A stretch of DNA of 64,000 nucleotides, from the NCBI RefSeq assembly GCF_001613795.1, contig NZ_LPVZ01000021.1:178438-242437 (forward strand). Reading direction: 5' to 3'. The notes beneath the pieces were generated by a model, which saw only the letters and a list, made by a program, of their open reading frames with translations, was not told where the DNA came from and searched no databases. The position numbers were made by a program, and so were the translations under genes. Of this stretch, positions 36,350-46,699 are shown piece after piece; within the stretch, counting starts at the first letter, position 1, and each line of letters opens with the position of its first letter. The DNA comes from Thalassospira sp. MCCC 1A01148. GTDB lineage: Bacteria; Pseudomonadota; Alphaproteobacteria; Rhodospirillales; Thalassospiraceae.

Positions 36350-36575
36350 GTCCCGCTTGAAATAGGAGAGGGGAAAGAACCAGAGGCAGGTTACTCAAAA
36401 GAATGGCAACCGCCAACACAGCGAGCCTTCTTTTGTACAGAACGAAGCCCGATATCGTCGATCGCCAGACGCCAAGGCTTTGATAGCTTTGGTAGCTCTC
36501 TTCGCGACATGCTGTATCGCCAAGATTTTGCCCATTCGCGTCAGCCCCCGCTACCAAGTTTTTCTGCCCCAACAT
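36340..36575 (-). pseudogene. N-terminal fragment of the frameshifted membrane protein
   Basis: About 80 residues from ATG 36575 (MLGQKNLVAG) through a first membrane helix (VLAVAILLSNLPLVLSPLLF) up to the run of nine T (nine A on the plus strand near 36337-36345). Past the run this frame loses membrane character, while the neighbouring frame continues it. Either a natural or phase-variable frameshift, or a homopolymer sequencing error. Confidence 0.6.
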
Positions 36576-36891
36576 AGTGATCACAAATTGCTACTTACAT
36601 ACTGACTCGTTGAAAACTCTATAAGACCTGTCTCCGACCGTAAACAACTTACACAACACCTGAATGGATTTGTTTGCAACCACCGATGCTGCACTCTTGC
36701 AAACTACTGCAGGCAGGTTATACACATTCTGAATGTTATTTTGTATTAGACTCCATTTTTTTGTGTAAAAATGGAAATCACACTTGCGTTGCGGGGCATT
36801 CCATATTACCCATCAAAGGCAAGTGAAATACTTTTATAAACACAAAATATTGTGTTAATTGCCCAGTTTTGATTGATCGGCAGGAAAGAGA
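36576..36891. other. AT-rich intergenic region before cysD
   Basis: 316 bases, clearly AT-rich (several TTTT and AAAA runs). It presumably holds the cysD promoter. No operator or hairpin could be assigned with confidence. Confidence 0.5.
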
Positions 36892-37797
36892 ATGCAGCCC
36901 AACCTGACTCATCTCCGCCAGCTCGAGGCAGAGAGCATCCACATTATCCGCGAGGTGGCGGCATCGTTCGAACGGCCGGTGATGCTTTATTCCATCGGCA
37001 AGGATTCATCGGTTTTGCTGCATCTGGCGCGCAAGGCATTTTACCCGGCCCCGCCGCCCTTTCCGTTGATGCATGTCGACACCACCTGGAAATTCCGCGA
37101 AATGATCGAGTTTCGCGACCGGATAGCCGCAGAATATGGCTTTGACCTGATTGTGCACATCAATCAGGACGGCGTGAAACAGGGCATTGGCCCCTTCACC
37201 CACGGCTCAAGCCTGCATACCGATGTCATGAAGACGGAATCGCTGAAACAGGCGCTGAACAAATACAAGTTCGATGCAGCCTTTGGCGGTGCGCGACGTG
37301 ACGAGGAAAAGGCACGTGCCAAGGAACGCGTATTTTCATTCCGTACCGAGACCCATCGCTGGGATCCGAAAAACCAGCGTCCGGAATTGTGGGATATCTA
37401 TAACGCCCGGATCAACAAGGGCGAAAGCATTCGTGCCTTCCCGATCTCGAACTGGACCGAGCTTGATATCTGGCAATACATCTATCTTGAGCAGATCCCG
37501 ATTGTGCCGCTCTATTATTCCGCCAAACGCCCGGTGGTCGAACGTGATGGCACGCTGATCATGGTCGATGACGACCGCATGCCGCTCAATCCGGGCGAAA
37601 AGCCGGAAATGAAATCGGTGCGGTTCAGAACCCTTGGCTGCTACCCGCTGACCGGGGCTGTTGAGTCCGAAGCCGCCACCCTGCCCGACATTATTCAGGA
37701 AATGCTTCTGACCCGTTCAAGCGAACGTCAGGGCCGCATGATTGACCACGACCAGGCCGGGTCGATGGAGAAGAAGAAGCAGGAAGGATATTTCTGA
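36892..37797 (+). CDS. cysD: sulfate adenylyltransferase subunit 2
   Basis: 301 residues. The PP-loop [17 protein letters not shown] near residue 40 and the long conserved [15 protein letters not shown] segment identify the ATP sulfurylase catalytic subunit. With CysN it makes adenosine 5'-phosphosulfate from sulfate and ATP, the first step of sulfate assimilation. Its stop overlaps the cysN start. Confidence 0.96.
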   Translation: MQPNLTHLRQLEAESIHIIREVAASFERPVMLYSIGKDSSVLLHLARKAFYPAPPPFPLMHVDTTWKFREMIEFRDRIAAEYGFDLIVHINQDGVKQGIGPFTHGSSLHTDVMKTESLKQALNKYKFDAAFGGARRDEEKARAKERVFSFRTETHRWDPKNQRPELWDIYNARINKGESIRAFPISNWTELDIWQYIYLEQIPIVPLYYSAKRPVVERDGTLIMVDDDRMPLNPGEKPEMKSVRFRTLGCYPLTGAVESEAATLPDIIQEMLLTRSSERQGRMIDHDQAGSMEKKKQEGYF

Positions 37798-39716
37798 TGG
37801 CACACCAATCCGACCTGATTGCTGATGATATTCTCGGCTACCTGAAGGCGCAGGAAGAAAAAAGCCTGTTGCGTTTCATTACCTGCGGCAGCGTGGATGA
37901 TGGTAAATCGACCCTGATCGGCCGTCTGCTTTGGGATTCCAAACTGATCTTTGAAGATCAGTTGGCCGCCCTTGAATCAGATAGCCGCAAAGTCGGCACC
38001 CAGGGTGGCGAGATTGATTTTGCCCTGCTGCTTGATGGTCTACAGGCTGAACGCGAACAGGGCATCACCATTGATGTCGCCTATCGCTTCTTCTCGACCG
38101 ACAAGCGCAAATTCATCGTCGCCGATACCCCCGGCCACGAACAATATACCCGCAACATGGCAACCGGCGCCTCGACCGCCGATGTTGCCGTCATCCTGAT
38201 TGACGCACGTAAGGGCATCCTGACCCAGACCCGTCGCCACAGCTTCATTACCTCATTGCTGGGCATCAAGCATGTGGTACTGGCGGTCAACAAGATGGAT
38301 TTGATCGACTATGACCAGTCGAAATTTGACGCCATCGTTGCCGAGTATCAGGAATTCGCCAAGCAGCTGAAATACAGCTCGATCACCGCAATTCCGCTTT
38401 CAGCCCTGCGCGGCGACAACATGGTCGAAGCCAGCGCCAATACCCCCTGGTATTCCGGCCCGACCCTTCTGGCCCATCTGGAAAATGTGCAGGTCGAACA
38501 GGACGCAGTTGAAAAGCCGTTCCGTCTGCCAGTGCAGTGGGTTAACCGCCCGAACCTTGATTTCCGGGGCTTTTCGGGCACCATTTCATCGGGCCGCGTC
38601 AAACCGGGTGACGAGATTACCGTGACCGCATCGGGCCAGACCAGCAAGGTCAAGGAGATCGTTACCTTTGACGGCAACCTGGATGTTGCCATTGCCGGTC
38701 AGGCGATCACGCTGACCCTTGAAGATGAAATCGACATTTCGCGTGGCGATGTTATCGCCGAGGCAGAAGCCAAACCCGATTTCGCAGATCAGTTCGAAGC
38801 GCGCATCATCTGGATGCATGAAGATCATCTTCTGCCCGGGCGTCCCTATCTGATCAAGATGGGTGCACAGGTCGCCAATGCGCAGATCAGCGCGCTGAAA
38901 TACAAGGTCAATGTCAACACGCTTGAACATGAACCGGGCAAAACGCTTGAGCTTAATGAAGTCGGCATTGCCAATGTTTCGGCTGACAAGGCGCTGGCGT
39001 TTGATCCCTATGACGAAAACCGTCATTCGGGCCGCTTCATCATCATTGACCGCTATACCAACGCCACTGTTGGCGCGGGCATGGTCAACCATTCCCTGCG
39101 CCGTGCGACCAACATCAAATGGCAGGAAATGGACATCAACAAGGGTGCGCGTGCCTATCAGAAAGGCCAGAAATCGGCCGTTCTGTGGTTCACGGGCCTG
39201 TCGGGTGCGGGCAAATCGACCGTCGCCAACCTGGTTGAGAAAAAGCTCCATGCCCTTGGCAAGCACACCTACACCCTTGATGGCGACAATGTGCGTCATG
39301 GCCTGAACAAGGATCTTGGCTTTACCGATGCGGACCGGGTGGAAAACATCCGCCGTGTTGGTGAAACCGCCAAGCTGTTTGTCGATGCGGGCGTAATCAC
39401 GCTGGTGTCCTTCATCTCGCCGTTCAAAAGCGAACGCCAGCTGGCGCGCAGCCTTGTCGAAGATGGCGAGTTCATCGAAGTCTTCATCGACACACCGCTT
39501 GAAGTCTGCGAGCAGCGCGATGTGAAGGGCCTTTATAAAAAAGCCCGTGCGGGCGAGATCGCGAACTTCACCGGGATCGACAGCCCCTATGAGCGGCCCG
39601 AAAATGCCGAAATCGTGGTCAGCACCGCAGACCAAAGCGCCGAAGAAGCCGCTGAGATCATCGTCTCCAAGCTTGAAGAATTCGGTGTTCTGGGTGCGTG
39701 GTTCCCGGAAATCTGA
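37797..39716 (+). CDS. cysN: bifunctional sulfate adenylyltransferase subunit 1 / adenylylsulfate kinase
   Basis: 639 residues. The CysN part (1-445) has G1 [13 protein letters not shown]3 [11 protein letters not shown] and G4 NKMD of an EF-Tu-like GTPase that drives ATP sulfurylation. From about residue 455 a CysC APS kinase follows with Walker [13 protein letters not shown] and [13 protein letters not shown]. The product of the fused enzyme is PAPS. Overlaps cysD by one base; ends in a strong terminator. Confidence 0.96.
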   Translation: MAHQSDLIADDILGYLKAQEEKSLLRFITCGSVDDGKSTLIGRLLWDSKLIFEDQLAALESDSRKVGTQGGEIDFALLLDGLQAEREQGITIDVAYRFFSTDKRKFIVADTPGHEQYTRNMATGASTADVAVILIDARKGILTQTRRHSFITSLLGIKHVVLAVNKMDLIDYDQSKFDAIVAEYQEFAKQLKYSSITAIPLSALRGDNMVEASANTPWYSGPTLLAHLENVQVEQDAVEKPFRLPVQWVNRPNLDFRGFSGTISSGRVKPGDEITVTASGQTSKVKEIVTFDGNLDVAIAGQAITLTLEDEIDISRGDVIAEAEAKPDFADQFEARIIWMHEDHLLPGRPYLIKMGAQVANAQISALKYKVNVNTLEHEPGKTLELNEVGIANVSADKALAFDPYDENRHSGRFIIIDRYTNATVGAGMVNHSLRRATNIKWQEMDINKGARAYQKGQKSAVLWFTGLSGAGKSTVANLVEKKLHALGKHTYTLDGDNVRHGLNKDLGFTDADRVENIRRVGETAKLFVDAGVITLVSFISPFKSERQLARSLVEDGEFIEVFIDTPLEVCEQRDVKGLYKKARAGEIANFTGIDSPYERPENAEIVVSTADQSAEEAAEIIVSKLEEFGVLGAWFPEI

Positions 39717-39740
39717 TCTGCACTCAAACATGCATTCAGG

Positions 39741-39776
39741 AAAACCCGACATTTGCGAATGTCGGGTTTTCTTTTG
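39741..39776 (+). terminator. intrinsic terminator of cysDNC
   Basis: AAAACCCGACATT and AATGTCGGGTTTT form a 13-bp perfect stem, then CTTTT. Confidence 0.9.
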
Positions 39777-39845
39777 ACAGCCATTAAACGAATAAGCTTA
39801 AACTAAAGCTACCTATACACGCATTAGCAAAGGCATGCACATCTT

Positions 39846-40772
39846 ATGGCTATGGGCAGAAGTATCAGATTGTTCCTTGTAGATGGTACACCTACTGGAA
39901 TTATTACTGCCGAGATAATGAATTGGACTGGACATATTATCTCCGCACCAAGGATCAACCTGCCCCACTTACTGAAACGCCATGAAGTTACCCGAACGGG
40001 TGTTTACTTCCTCTCAGGTCCAAACCCTGAGAACCCAAACAAAACTCTCGTCTACATAGGGGAAAGTGACAACGTTTCGCGACGCCTGATAAGTCACAAC
40101 AATGATGCATCAAAAGAATTTTGGGACAAAACATTCGTAATCACCAGCAAAGACCAAAACCTTACCAAAGCCCACGCAAGGTATTTGGAGAGCCGCTTAA
40201 TTTCTATCGCAGCTAGCACTGGGCGCATCAATCTCGTTAACGCTACAGCACCTGAGTATGGCTACCTACCAGAAGCAGACCTTGCCGATATGGAATTTTT
40301 TATCGAGCAAATTCGAATTGTGATGCCTGTTCTGGGCATGGATTTCCTTAGAGAAAAGCCAAATACAGCTGAATCCCCGCTCATAAAAGAGGCTTCCACT
40401 GAAAGATCTCCCACATTTGAAATTTATAGCCCCAAATACAAATTGACCGCGAAAGCACGGCAAATTGACGGTGACTTTGTTGTCTTAGCTGGCTCACATG
40501 CTAGATCATCTTGGGATAGCAGTGCTGGTGGCTACCGTAGTCTTCATGAACAACTCATTGAAGAAGGTCGTCTGGTTCCTGAGCGTGAGGGAATTCTTTA
40601 TTTCAACGAGGATACAATTTTTTCCAGTCCGAGTGCCGCATCTGCAACTATTTTTGGCCGCCCTGACAATGGCCGTACAACTTGGCGCGTCGAAGGCACG
40701 AATAAGACCTATGCAGACTGGCAAAATGAACAAATTAGTTCTTCGACTGAACCGCCTTCTAACAACGACTAA
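39846..40772 (+). CDS. GIY-YIG nuclease-like protein with DUF4357
   Basis: 308 residues. The GIY-YIG domain (residues 45-130) shows TGVYFLSG, LVYIGESDNVSRRLISH and the catalytic-Glu helix ARYLESRLISIA. Residues about 195-290 match DUF4357, a domain often joined to GIY-YIG or restriction-type proteins. Base use is much more AT-rich than in cysDNC and the mutasome on either side, so it is probably acquired. The ATG lies in low-GC DNA with no clear Shine-Dalgarno. Role unknown; DNA cleavage is plausible. Confidence 0.82.
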   Translation: MAMGRSIRLFLVDGTPTGIITAEIMNWTGHIISAPRINLPHLLKRHEVTRTGVYFLSGPNPENPNKTLVYIGESDNVSRRLISHNNDASKEFWDKTFVITSKDQNLTKAHARYLESRLISIAASTGRINLVNATAPEYGYLPEADLADMEFFIEQIRIVMPVLGMDFLREKPNTAESPLIKEASTERSPTFEIYSPKYKLTAKARQIDGDFVVLAGSHARSSWDSSAGGYRSLHEQLIEEGRLVPEREGILYFNEDTIFSSPSAASATIFGRPDNGRTTWRVEGTNKTYADWQNEQISSSTEPPSNND

Positions 40773-40837
40773 ATTTATAACAAGCATCTACTAGAATGCA
40801 CCTCTTGACTCCTGTTCCGCTTTGACCACATAAAAAA

Positions 40838-40852
40838 GAACAAAACAGGAAC
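40838..40852 (+). promoter_or_regulatory. LexA (SOS) box of the imuA operon
   Basis: GAAC-AAAACAG-GAAC matches the alphaproteobacterial SOS box GAAC-N7-GAAC exactly and lies eight bases before the imuA ATG. Confidence 0.92.
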
Positions 40853-40860
40853 AATTAAGC

Positions 40861-41673
40861 ATGTCAGACAGACGCATTCATCAGGCCCGCGCGGCTTTGG
40901 CCCGCGCCGAGCAGCAATGGAAGGTTCAGGTTTCCTGCCTGTCCGGTGGGCCAGATCGGGCAGACGGGGTGATTGCGCGTGCCTTTGGCGGCACATTCCT
41001 GCGCGATCATATCAGCATCGGCGGCCTTGCCACGACTGGCCTGCATGAAGTGTTGTGCGGCCATGCTGATTGCGCCGCATCGCTTCTGGCCTGGTATCTG
41101 GCAACATTGTCTGTGGATGCGTCCTCTGATGGCCCATCTGCCCCGCCACCCGGCAAGGGCATCTTCTGGATCCGGCAGCGTCGCGCGCTGGATCAGGGCG
41201 GGTTTTATGCCCTGTCCCTGCCCATGACGGCCCTCGAACCCGAACCGTTGATGATGACGGTGGATCAACAGGCCACCGCCCTTTGGACCTGTGAGGAGGT
41301 GGCAAAATCCGGTCAGGTTCGTGCGGTGATCATTGAAACCACCGACTATGACCTGACCACGGCACGACGCCTGCAACTGGCCTGTGAAAGTGGTGGGACA
41401 CGCATCATTGTTTTGCGCCCGCTTGCCAGAAACGGGCGCATTCCGACCTCAAGCGCGTGGACGCGCTGGCAAATAACACCTGTAAACGCCTTGGAACCAA
41501 CAGAACGACCAACAGGAAACGACCATCATCTCAGCCTGATCGGGGGACGCGGGGTCCGACCGGGAAGCTGGAAAGTCAAAACCGATGCAACAACGTTTTC
41601 TTTATCTGTGGCTGACCCACTGGAAAACCGACTGTCAGAAGACAACCCCAAAGACAGGCACGCCCACGCCTGA
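40861..41673 (+). CDS. imuA: ImuA, RecA/SulA-like mutasome component
   Basis: 270 residues. Characteristic ImuA segments are HQARAALARAEQQW, GLHEVL and GIFWIRQRR, with a degenerate RecA fold; the end PGSWKVKTDATTFSLSVAD is typical. First gene of the imuA-imuB-dnaE2 damage-induced mutagenesis cassette under an SOS box. Its 3' end overlaps imuB by 89 bases in another frame. Confidence 0.92.
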   Translation: MSDRRIHQARAALARAEQQWKVQVSCLSGGPDRADGVIARAFGGTFLRDHISIGGLATTGLHEVLCGHADCAASLLAWYLATLSVDASSDGPSAPPPGKGIFWIRQRRALDQGGFYALSLPMTALEPEPLMMTVDQQATALWTCEEVAKSGQVRAVIIETTDYDLTTARRLQLACESGGTRIIVLRPLARNGRIPTSSAWTRWQITPVNALEPTERPTGNDHHLSLIGGRGVRPGSWKVKTDATTFSLSVADPLENRLSEDNPKDRHAHA

Positions 41674-43204
41674 TCAGCCCCGCGATGCTGACAGTCAGAA
41701 AACTGCCCCGAAGGCACAAGACATCCCGCACGTGATCACCCGCAGCGATCACAAGGGCGTGCTCGTCTGCGGCCTGAATGCAGCGGCACAAAAGGCCGGG
41801 CTGCAGGGCGGCATGCGCCTTTCTGATGCGCGGAGCATCCTGCCCGATCTTCAGGATAGCCCCGAAGAACCTGAACTCTGCGATGGCAAATTTGCTCGTC
41901 TGGTGCGCTTCATGGACCGCTATAGCCCATGGATTGCGCCGGATCGGGACTTGCATGTACATGGGCTTGATGGGGATGCGGGCCTATGGCTTGAAATCAC
42001 CGGTGGCAGTCATTTGTTTGGCGGCGAAAGTGCGATGATCAAACAGATCCTGCGCGACATGAAAGCCCAGGGCATTGCTGCCCGCGCCGCCATTGCCGAT
42101 ACCGCCGGTGCCGCATGGGCCGCGGCGCGTTGCCATCCATCGAACGAACGCATTTTATCCCTGCCGCGTGATCACGGGGTTGCGGCCGGGTTTCCGGTAT
42201 CGTGCCTGCGGCTATCTGATGACATCATCGCGGTTCTGGCCCGTCTTGGCCTGAAACACCTTGGCGATATCACGCCCCTGCCGCGTGCCAATATCACCAC
42301 CCGCCTTGGCCCGGATGTGTTGCATCGCCTTGATCAGTTTTATGGCCGCCTGCCCGAACAGCTGAATTTCGAGCTGCCCGATGCGCCGTGGCTGATCAAA
42401 CAAAGCTTTGGCGAACCATTGGGGGATGCTGCCAATCTGGCACATGCGATTGAAAGCATGGTGGCCGAGCTTTGCGCCAAACTGCGCGATGAAAACCTTG
42501 GTCTTAGGCGCCTGATCGTCCGGTCCATTCGGGTCGATGGCCATGCCCATACCATCACCACCACAACTGGCACGCCCTGCCAGTCCGAAAGCCATATCTT
42601 GCGATTGCTCGCGGAAAAGATGCCCGGTGTTGATACCGGCTTTGGCATCGAACAGGTGATTGTCTATGCCCCCTGGGTCGAACATGTTGCCTTTCGTCAG
42701 GTCCGCCTTGATCGCAAGCAGGATGACAGCAGCGATGCCATTGCCCTGGCAGAGTTGCTTGATCGCATTGCCCACCATCTGGGCCCCAAGGATATCCTGT
42801 TTCGCCCGGCCCATCATGCCAGCCACCTGCCCGAACGGGCCGCCATCCGGCAGCCGCCGACCGGATCGATCAAACCGGCCCGTCTTGCGGATGCCCCCCT
42901 GCCCAAACGTCCGGTGCGGCTGATTGACCCGCCTGAACCGGTTGATGTCATGGAACGCAGTGCCAACGGCGCACCAACCAAACTGCGCTGGCGCAAGATG
43001 CTGATTGATGTTCTGCGGGCCGACGGGCCAGAGCGCATCTGCCCGGAATGGTGGAGTCACCTGGACCGGGATAATTACGCCCTGTCGCATATGACACGCG
43101 ATTATTTCCGCATCTGCGATCAGAAAGGCCGGTTGATTTGGCTGTTTCGCAGCGGTCATGCCGGGCAGGATATCTGGTCAGTGCATGGTTTGTTTGCCGG
43201 GTGA
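41585..43204 (+). CDS. imuB: ImuB, Y-family polymerase-like protein
   Basis: 539 residues. It has the Y-family order (palm/fingers to about 250, little finger to about 360) but lacks the catalytic acidic residues: FLYLWLTHWKTD replaces the hID-x-D-x-F motif, and the second site reads WLEITGGSHLFGGE. ImuB proteins are thus thought to be catalytically dead adapters that bring DnaE2 to the beta clamp. The C-terminal region contains the RLIDPPEPVDVME segment typical of ImuB. Confidence 0.92.
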   Translation: MQQRFLYLWLTHWKTDCQKTTPKTGTPTPDQPRDADSQKTAPKAQDIPHVITRSDHKGVLVCGLNAAAQKAGLQGGMRLSDARSILPDLQDSPEEPELCDGKFARLVRFMDRYSPWIAPDRDLHVHGLDGDAGLWLEITGGSHLFGGESAMIKQILRDMKAQGIAARAAIADTAGAAWAAARCHPSNERILSLPRDHGVAAGFPVSCLRLSDDIIAVLARLGLKHLGDITPLPRANITTRLGPDVLHRLDQFYGRLPEQLNFELPDAPWLIKQSFGEPLGDAANLAHAIESMVAELCAKLRDENLGLRRLIVRSIRVDGHAHTITTTTGTPCQSESHILRLLAEKMPGVDTGFGIEQVIVYAPWVEHVAFRQVRLDRKQDDSSDAIALAELLDRIAHHLGPKDILFRPAHHASHLPERAAIRQPPTGSIKPARLADAPLPKRPVRLIDPPEPVDVMERSANGAPTKLRWRKMLIDVLRADGPERICPEWWSHLDRDNYALSHMTRDYFRICDQKGRLIWLFRSGHAGQDIWSVHGLFAG

Positions 43205-43218
43205 TGTGATTTGATGCC

Positions 43219-46200
43219 ATGATCAAGCAAACCAACAGTACAGCCGATCCGGCATATGCCGAACTGCATGTCAGCAGCAATTTTTCCTTTTTGCGTGGCG
43301 CATCGCATGCCGAGGAACTGGTGCTGACCGCTGCCACCAAGGGCCTGCATGCAATTGCGATCACCGATCACAATACGCTGGCCGGGGTGGTGCGCGGTCA
43401 TACGGCACACCGCAATTATGCCGACCGGTTGAACTACATTGTTGGCTGTCGGCTTGACCCGATGGATGGTCCCTCCTTACTGTGTTATCCGCCGGATCGG
43501 CAGGCTTACGCGCGGCTGTGCCGGTTGCTGACCCTTGGCAAGCGCCGCGCGCCCAAGGGATCGTGCGAGATTTATCTTGCCGATATTGTCACCCATGGCG
43601 AAGGGTTGCTGTTTATCGCCGTGCCACCACAGGTGCCGGGTGACGCCTTTCGCTCTGAGCTGATCAGTTTGAAATCTCATTTCCAAGATCGCCTTTGGCT
43701 GGCGGTCGGGCGGTTCATGGACGGGTTTGACTCAGAACGTCTTGAGTTTACCGAGGCGGTCGAGGCCGATCTTGGCATTCCGGCCGTGGTGACCAATGAC
43801 GTGCATATGCATTTACGATCGCGCAAACCATTGCAGGATGTCCTGACCTGCATTCGCCATCACTGCACGATTGAGGATGCGGGATACCGTTTATTCCCCA
43901 ATGGCGAACGCCATATCAAATCGCCGCGTGAAATGGCGCGTCTGTTTCCGGGGCACCCGCACTGGTTGGCCCGCACCGTCGAGATTGCCGATCAATGCAC
44001 CTTCAGCCTTGATGAGTTGCGCTATGAATACCCCGATGAAAATGACGGATCGGGTGAAGGCACCCAGGAACGTCTGACACGCCTGACCTGGGAAGGCGCG
44101 CATAAACGCTATCCTGATGGTGTGCCCGACAAGGTCAAAAAACTGATCGAGACAGAGCTTAAACTGATCGACGAGTTGGGCTACGCCCCCTATTTCCTGA
44201 CCGTGCATGACATTGTCGCCTTTGCCCGGTCCCGTGGCATTTTGTGTCAGGGGCGTGGATCAGCAGCCAATTCATCGGTGTGTTTTTGTTTGCATGTCAC
44301 CTCGGTTGATCCCAACAAGGTGGAATTGCTGTTTTCACGCTTCATCAGCAATGCACGTAATGAACCGCCTGATATCGATGTCGATTTTGAACATGAACGC
44401 CGCGAAGAGGTTATTCAGTTCATCTATGAACGCTATGGCCGCGACCGGGCCGGGTTGACCGCCACGGTGATTTCATACCGATCGCGTAGCGCCATTCGTG
44501 ATGTTGGCAAGGTGTTTGGCCTGTCGGAAGATACCATTGTCAAACTGACCAAAACCATCTGGGGATCCAGCAGCAAGGGCGCACATGACAATATGATGCG
44601 CCAATCTGGCATTCATCCTGATGAACCGCGCCTGAAGGCGGTGCTCGATATCGCGGGCGAGTTAACCGGCTTCCCGCGCCATCTGTCGCAACATGTTGGC
44701 GGTTTTGTCATTACGCGCGGGCCGCTTTGCGAACTATCCCCGATTGCCAATGCCGCCATGGCGGACCGCACCACCATTGAATGGGACAAGGATGACATTG
44801 ATGCGCTGAGCATCCTTAAGGTCGATATCTTGGCCCTTGGCATGCTGACCTGCATCCGAAAAGCGCTTGATGAGCTGCGCACGCACAAGAACATCGATTA
44901 TGATCTGGCCACCCTGCCCAAGGAAGACCGGGCCACCTATCGCATGCTGGAAAAGGCCGACAGTATCGGCACCTTTCAGGTGGAATCACGCGCGCAAATG
45001 AGCATGCTGCCGCGTCTTAAACCGCAAAGCATTTATGATCTGACCATTCAGGTCGCCATCGTCCGCCCCGGCCCGATCCAGGGCGGTATGGTCCATCCGT
45101 TTTTGCAGCGGCGCATGGGCCGCGAAAAGGTCGACTACCCGTCCCCGGAACTCGAAGCGGTATTGAAACGCACCTGCGGTGTGCCGCTGTTTCAGGAACA
45201 GGCGATGCAGATCGCCATTGTCGCCGCCGGCTATTCTGGCGGAGAGGCCGATAACCTGCGTCGTGCCATGGCAACGTTCAAGCGCACCGGCACCATTGGT
45301 GAACACCGGACCAAGTTCATCAATGGCATGCTGGGTAACGGTTATGACATGGAATTTGCCGAACGCTGCTTCAAACAGATCGAAGGCTTTGCCGATTATG
45401 GCTTCCCCGAAAGCCACGCGGCGAGTTTTGCCATTCTGGCCTATGCGTCGTCCTGGCTGAAATGCCATCACCCGGATGTGTTTTTATGTGCGCTTCTGAA
45501 TTCGCAACCGATGGGGTTCTATGCCCCGGCACAGTTGGTCAATGATGCGCGCAATCACAGCGTGCGCGTGCTTGAAATCGATATCAATCACAGCTTCTGG
45601 GACAATCAGCTGGAACGCGAACTGGGCCGAACGGCGGGATATCATTCGGTCCGTCTTGGGTTCCGGCAGATCAAGGGATTTGGCGAGCTTGATGCCCTTG
45701 CCCTGATTTCCAACCGGCCCGCTGGCGGGTTTCAGGATGTCTATCTGATGGCGCGCCAGACGGGGCTGAGCCCGGCCGCGCTTGAAAAACTGGCCGAGGC
45801 CGATGCGTTCGGATCGCTGGGCCTTTCCCGGCGCGAAGCGCTTTGGGCTGTGCGGCGGTTTGGCAAGGGGCGCAAGGCACCAGCAAGCCTGCCCCTGTTT
45901 GAGGCAGCCCAGAACTTTAACCACAATATGGGGGTGTCAGCCGAGTTCGGCGCAGAGGCGCCTGTGGATCTGCCGATCATGGGCCCGGGCGAAGAGATCA
46001 TCGAAGATTACGCCAGCCTGCGCCTGTCGCTTAAGGGCCATCCGATGGCGATGCTGCGTGATGCGCTTGGCGCTGCCGGGGTGTGCACGGCAAACGACAT
46101 TGCCAACGTGCGAGACGGCCAACGCCTGACCCATGCGGGGTTGGCGATTGTTCGCCAGCGTCCCGGCACGGCATCGGGGGTTGTTTTCATCACGTTAGAG

Positions 46201-46581
46201 GATGAAACCGGCATCACCAACCTTGTGGTCTGGAGCAAGGTGATGGAACAACACCGCCGCGAGGTGATGACCGCCACCGTTCTGGGCGTGACCGGCAAAT
46301 TGCAACGCGAAGACGGGGTGACGCATATCATCGCCGACAAGCTGGTCGATCTGACCCATATGCTGCAATCCATGAGCGAGAACACAAAAATCGCGCGCGA
46401 TGCCAACAACCATCCGCGCAACCTGCGTTGGGCCAGCCCGCGCACCGCCCTGCCCACACAGGATAATGCGTCTGCCACCACATCCCGCCCTGCTGGTGAT
46501 CTTGATCAGCTGGACTCAAAACCGGACAGCAGCACCAACAGCCACAAGCGCCTTAAGATCGACAGCCATGATTTCCACTGA
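43219..46581 (+). CDS. dnaE2: error-prone DNA polymerase III alpha, DnaE2
   Basis: 1120 residues. N-terminal PHP domain (AELHVSSNFSFLRGASHAEE), the polymerase core with GRGSAANSSVCF and PDIDVDFEHERREEV near residue 383, and an OB fold near 985 (GVVFITLEDETGITNLVVW). Shorter than replicative DnaE and without its tau-binding tail. It carries out translesion synthesis with ImuA and ImuB in SOS-induced mutagenesis. Confidence 0.95.
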   Translation: MIKQTNSTADPAYAELHVSSNFSFLRGASHAEELVLTAATKGLHAIAITDHNTLAGVVRGHTAHRNYADRLNYIVGCRLDPMDGPSLLCYPPDRQAYARLCRLLTLGKRRAPKGSCEIYLADIVTHGEGLLFIAVPPQVPGDAFRSELISLKSHFQDRLWLAVGRFMDGFDSERLEFTEAVEADLGIPAVVTNDVHMHLRSRKPLQDVLTCIRHHCTIEDAGYRLFPNGERHIKSPREMARLFPGHPHWLARTVEIADQCTFSLDELRYEYPDENDGSGEGTQERLTRLTWEGAHKRYPDGVPDKVKKLIETELKLIDELGYAPYFLTVHDIVAFARSRGILCQGRGSAANSSVCFCLHVTSVDPNKVELLFSRFISNARNEPPDIDVDFEHERREEVIQFIYERYGRDRAGLTATVISYRSRSAIRDVGKVFGLSEDTIVKLTKTIWGSSSKGAHDNMMRQSGIHPDEPRLKAVLDIAGELTGFPRHLSQHVGGFVITRGPLCELSPIANAAMADRTTIEWDKDDIDALSILKVDILALGMLTCIRKALDELRTHKNIDYDLATLPKEDRATYRMLEKADSIGTFQVESRAQMSMLPRLKPQSIYDLTIQVAIVRPGPIQGGMVHPFLQRRMGREKVDYPSPELEAVLKRTCGVPLFQEQAMQIAIVAAGYSGGEADNLRRAMATFKRTGTIGEHRTKFINGMLGNGYDMEFAERCFKQIEGFADYGFPESHAASFAILAYASSWLKCHHPDVFLCALLNSQPMGFYAPAQLVNDARNHSVRVLEIDINHSFWDNQLERELGRTAGYHSVRLGFRQIKGFGELDALALISNRPAGGFQDVYLMARQTGLSPAALEKLAEADAFGSLGLSRREALWAVRRFGKGRKAPASLPLFEAAQNFNHNMGVSAEFGAEAPVDLPIMGPGEEIIEDYASLRLSLKGHPMAMLRDALGAAGVCTANDIANVRDGQRLTHAGLAIVRQRPGTASGVVFITLEDETGITNLVVWSKVMEQHRREVMTATVLGVTGKLQREDGVTHIIADKLVDLTHMLQSMSENTKIARDANNHPRNLRWASPRTALPTQDNASATTSRPAGDLDQLDSKPDSSTNSHKRLKIDSHDFH

Positions 46582-46699
46582 TTAATTCGCAGCCACGATT
46601 GGCACCATCACATTTGTAAAACTGGCACTGGAACAGAGGACCAATTCCAACCATCCTCCTGATCAGAAACCACACTCTATCAGACCAACAGGAACCACC

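Noticed and set aside
38586..39752. Long minus-strand frame opposite cysN/cysC
   Set aside because: Antisense shadow of a well-identified gene, common in GC-rich coding DNA.
42212..43159. 315-residue minus-strand frame opposite imuB
   Set aside because: Shadow of imuB; no Shine-Dalgarno and no recognisable domain.
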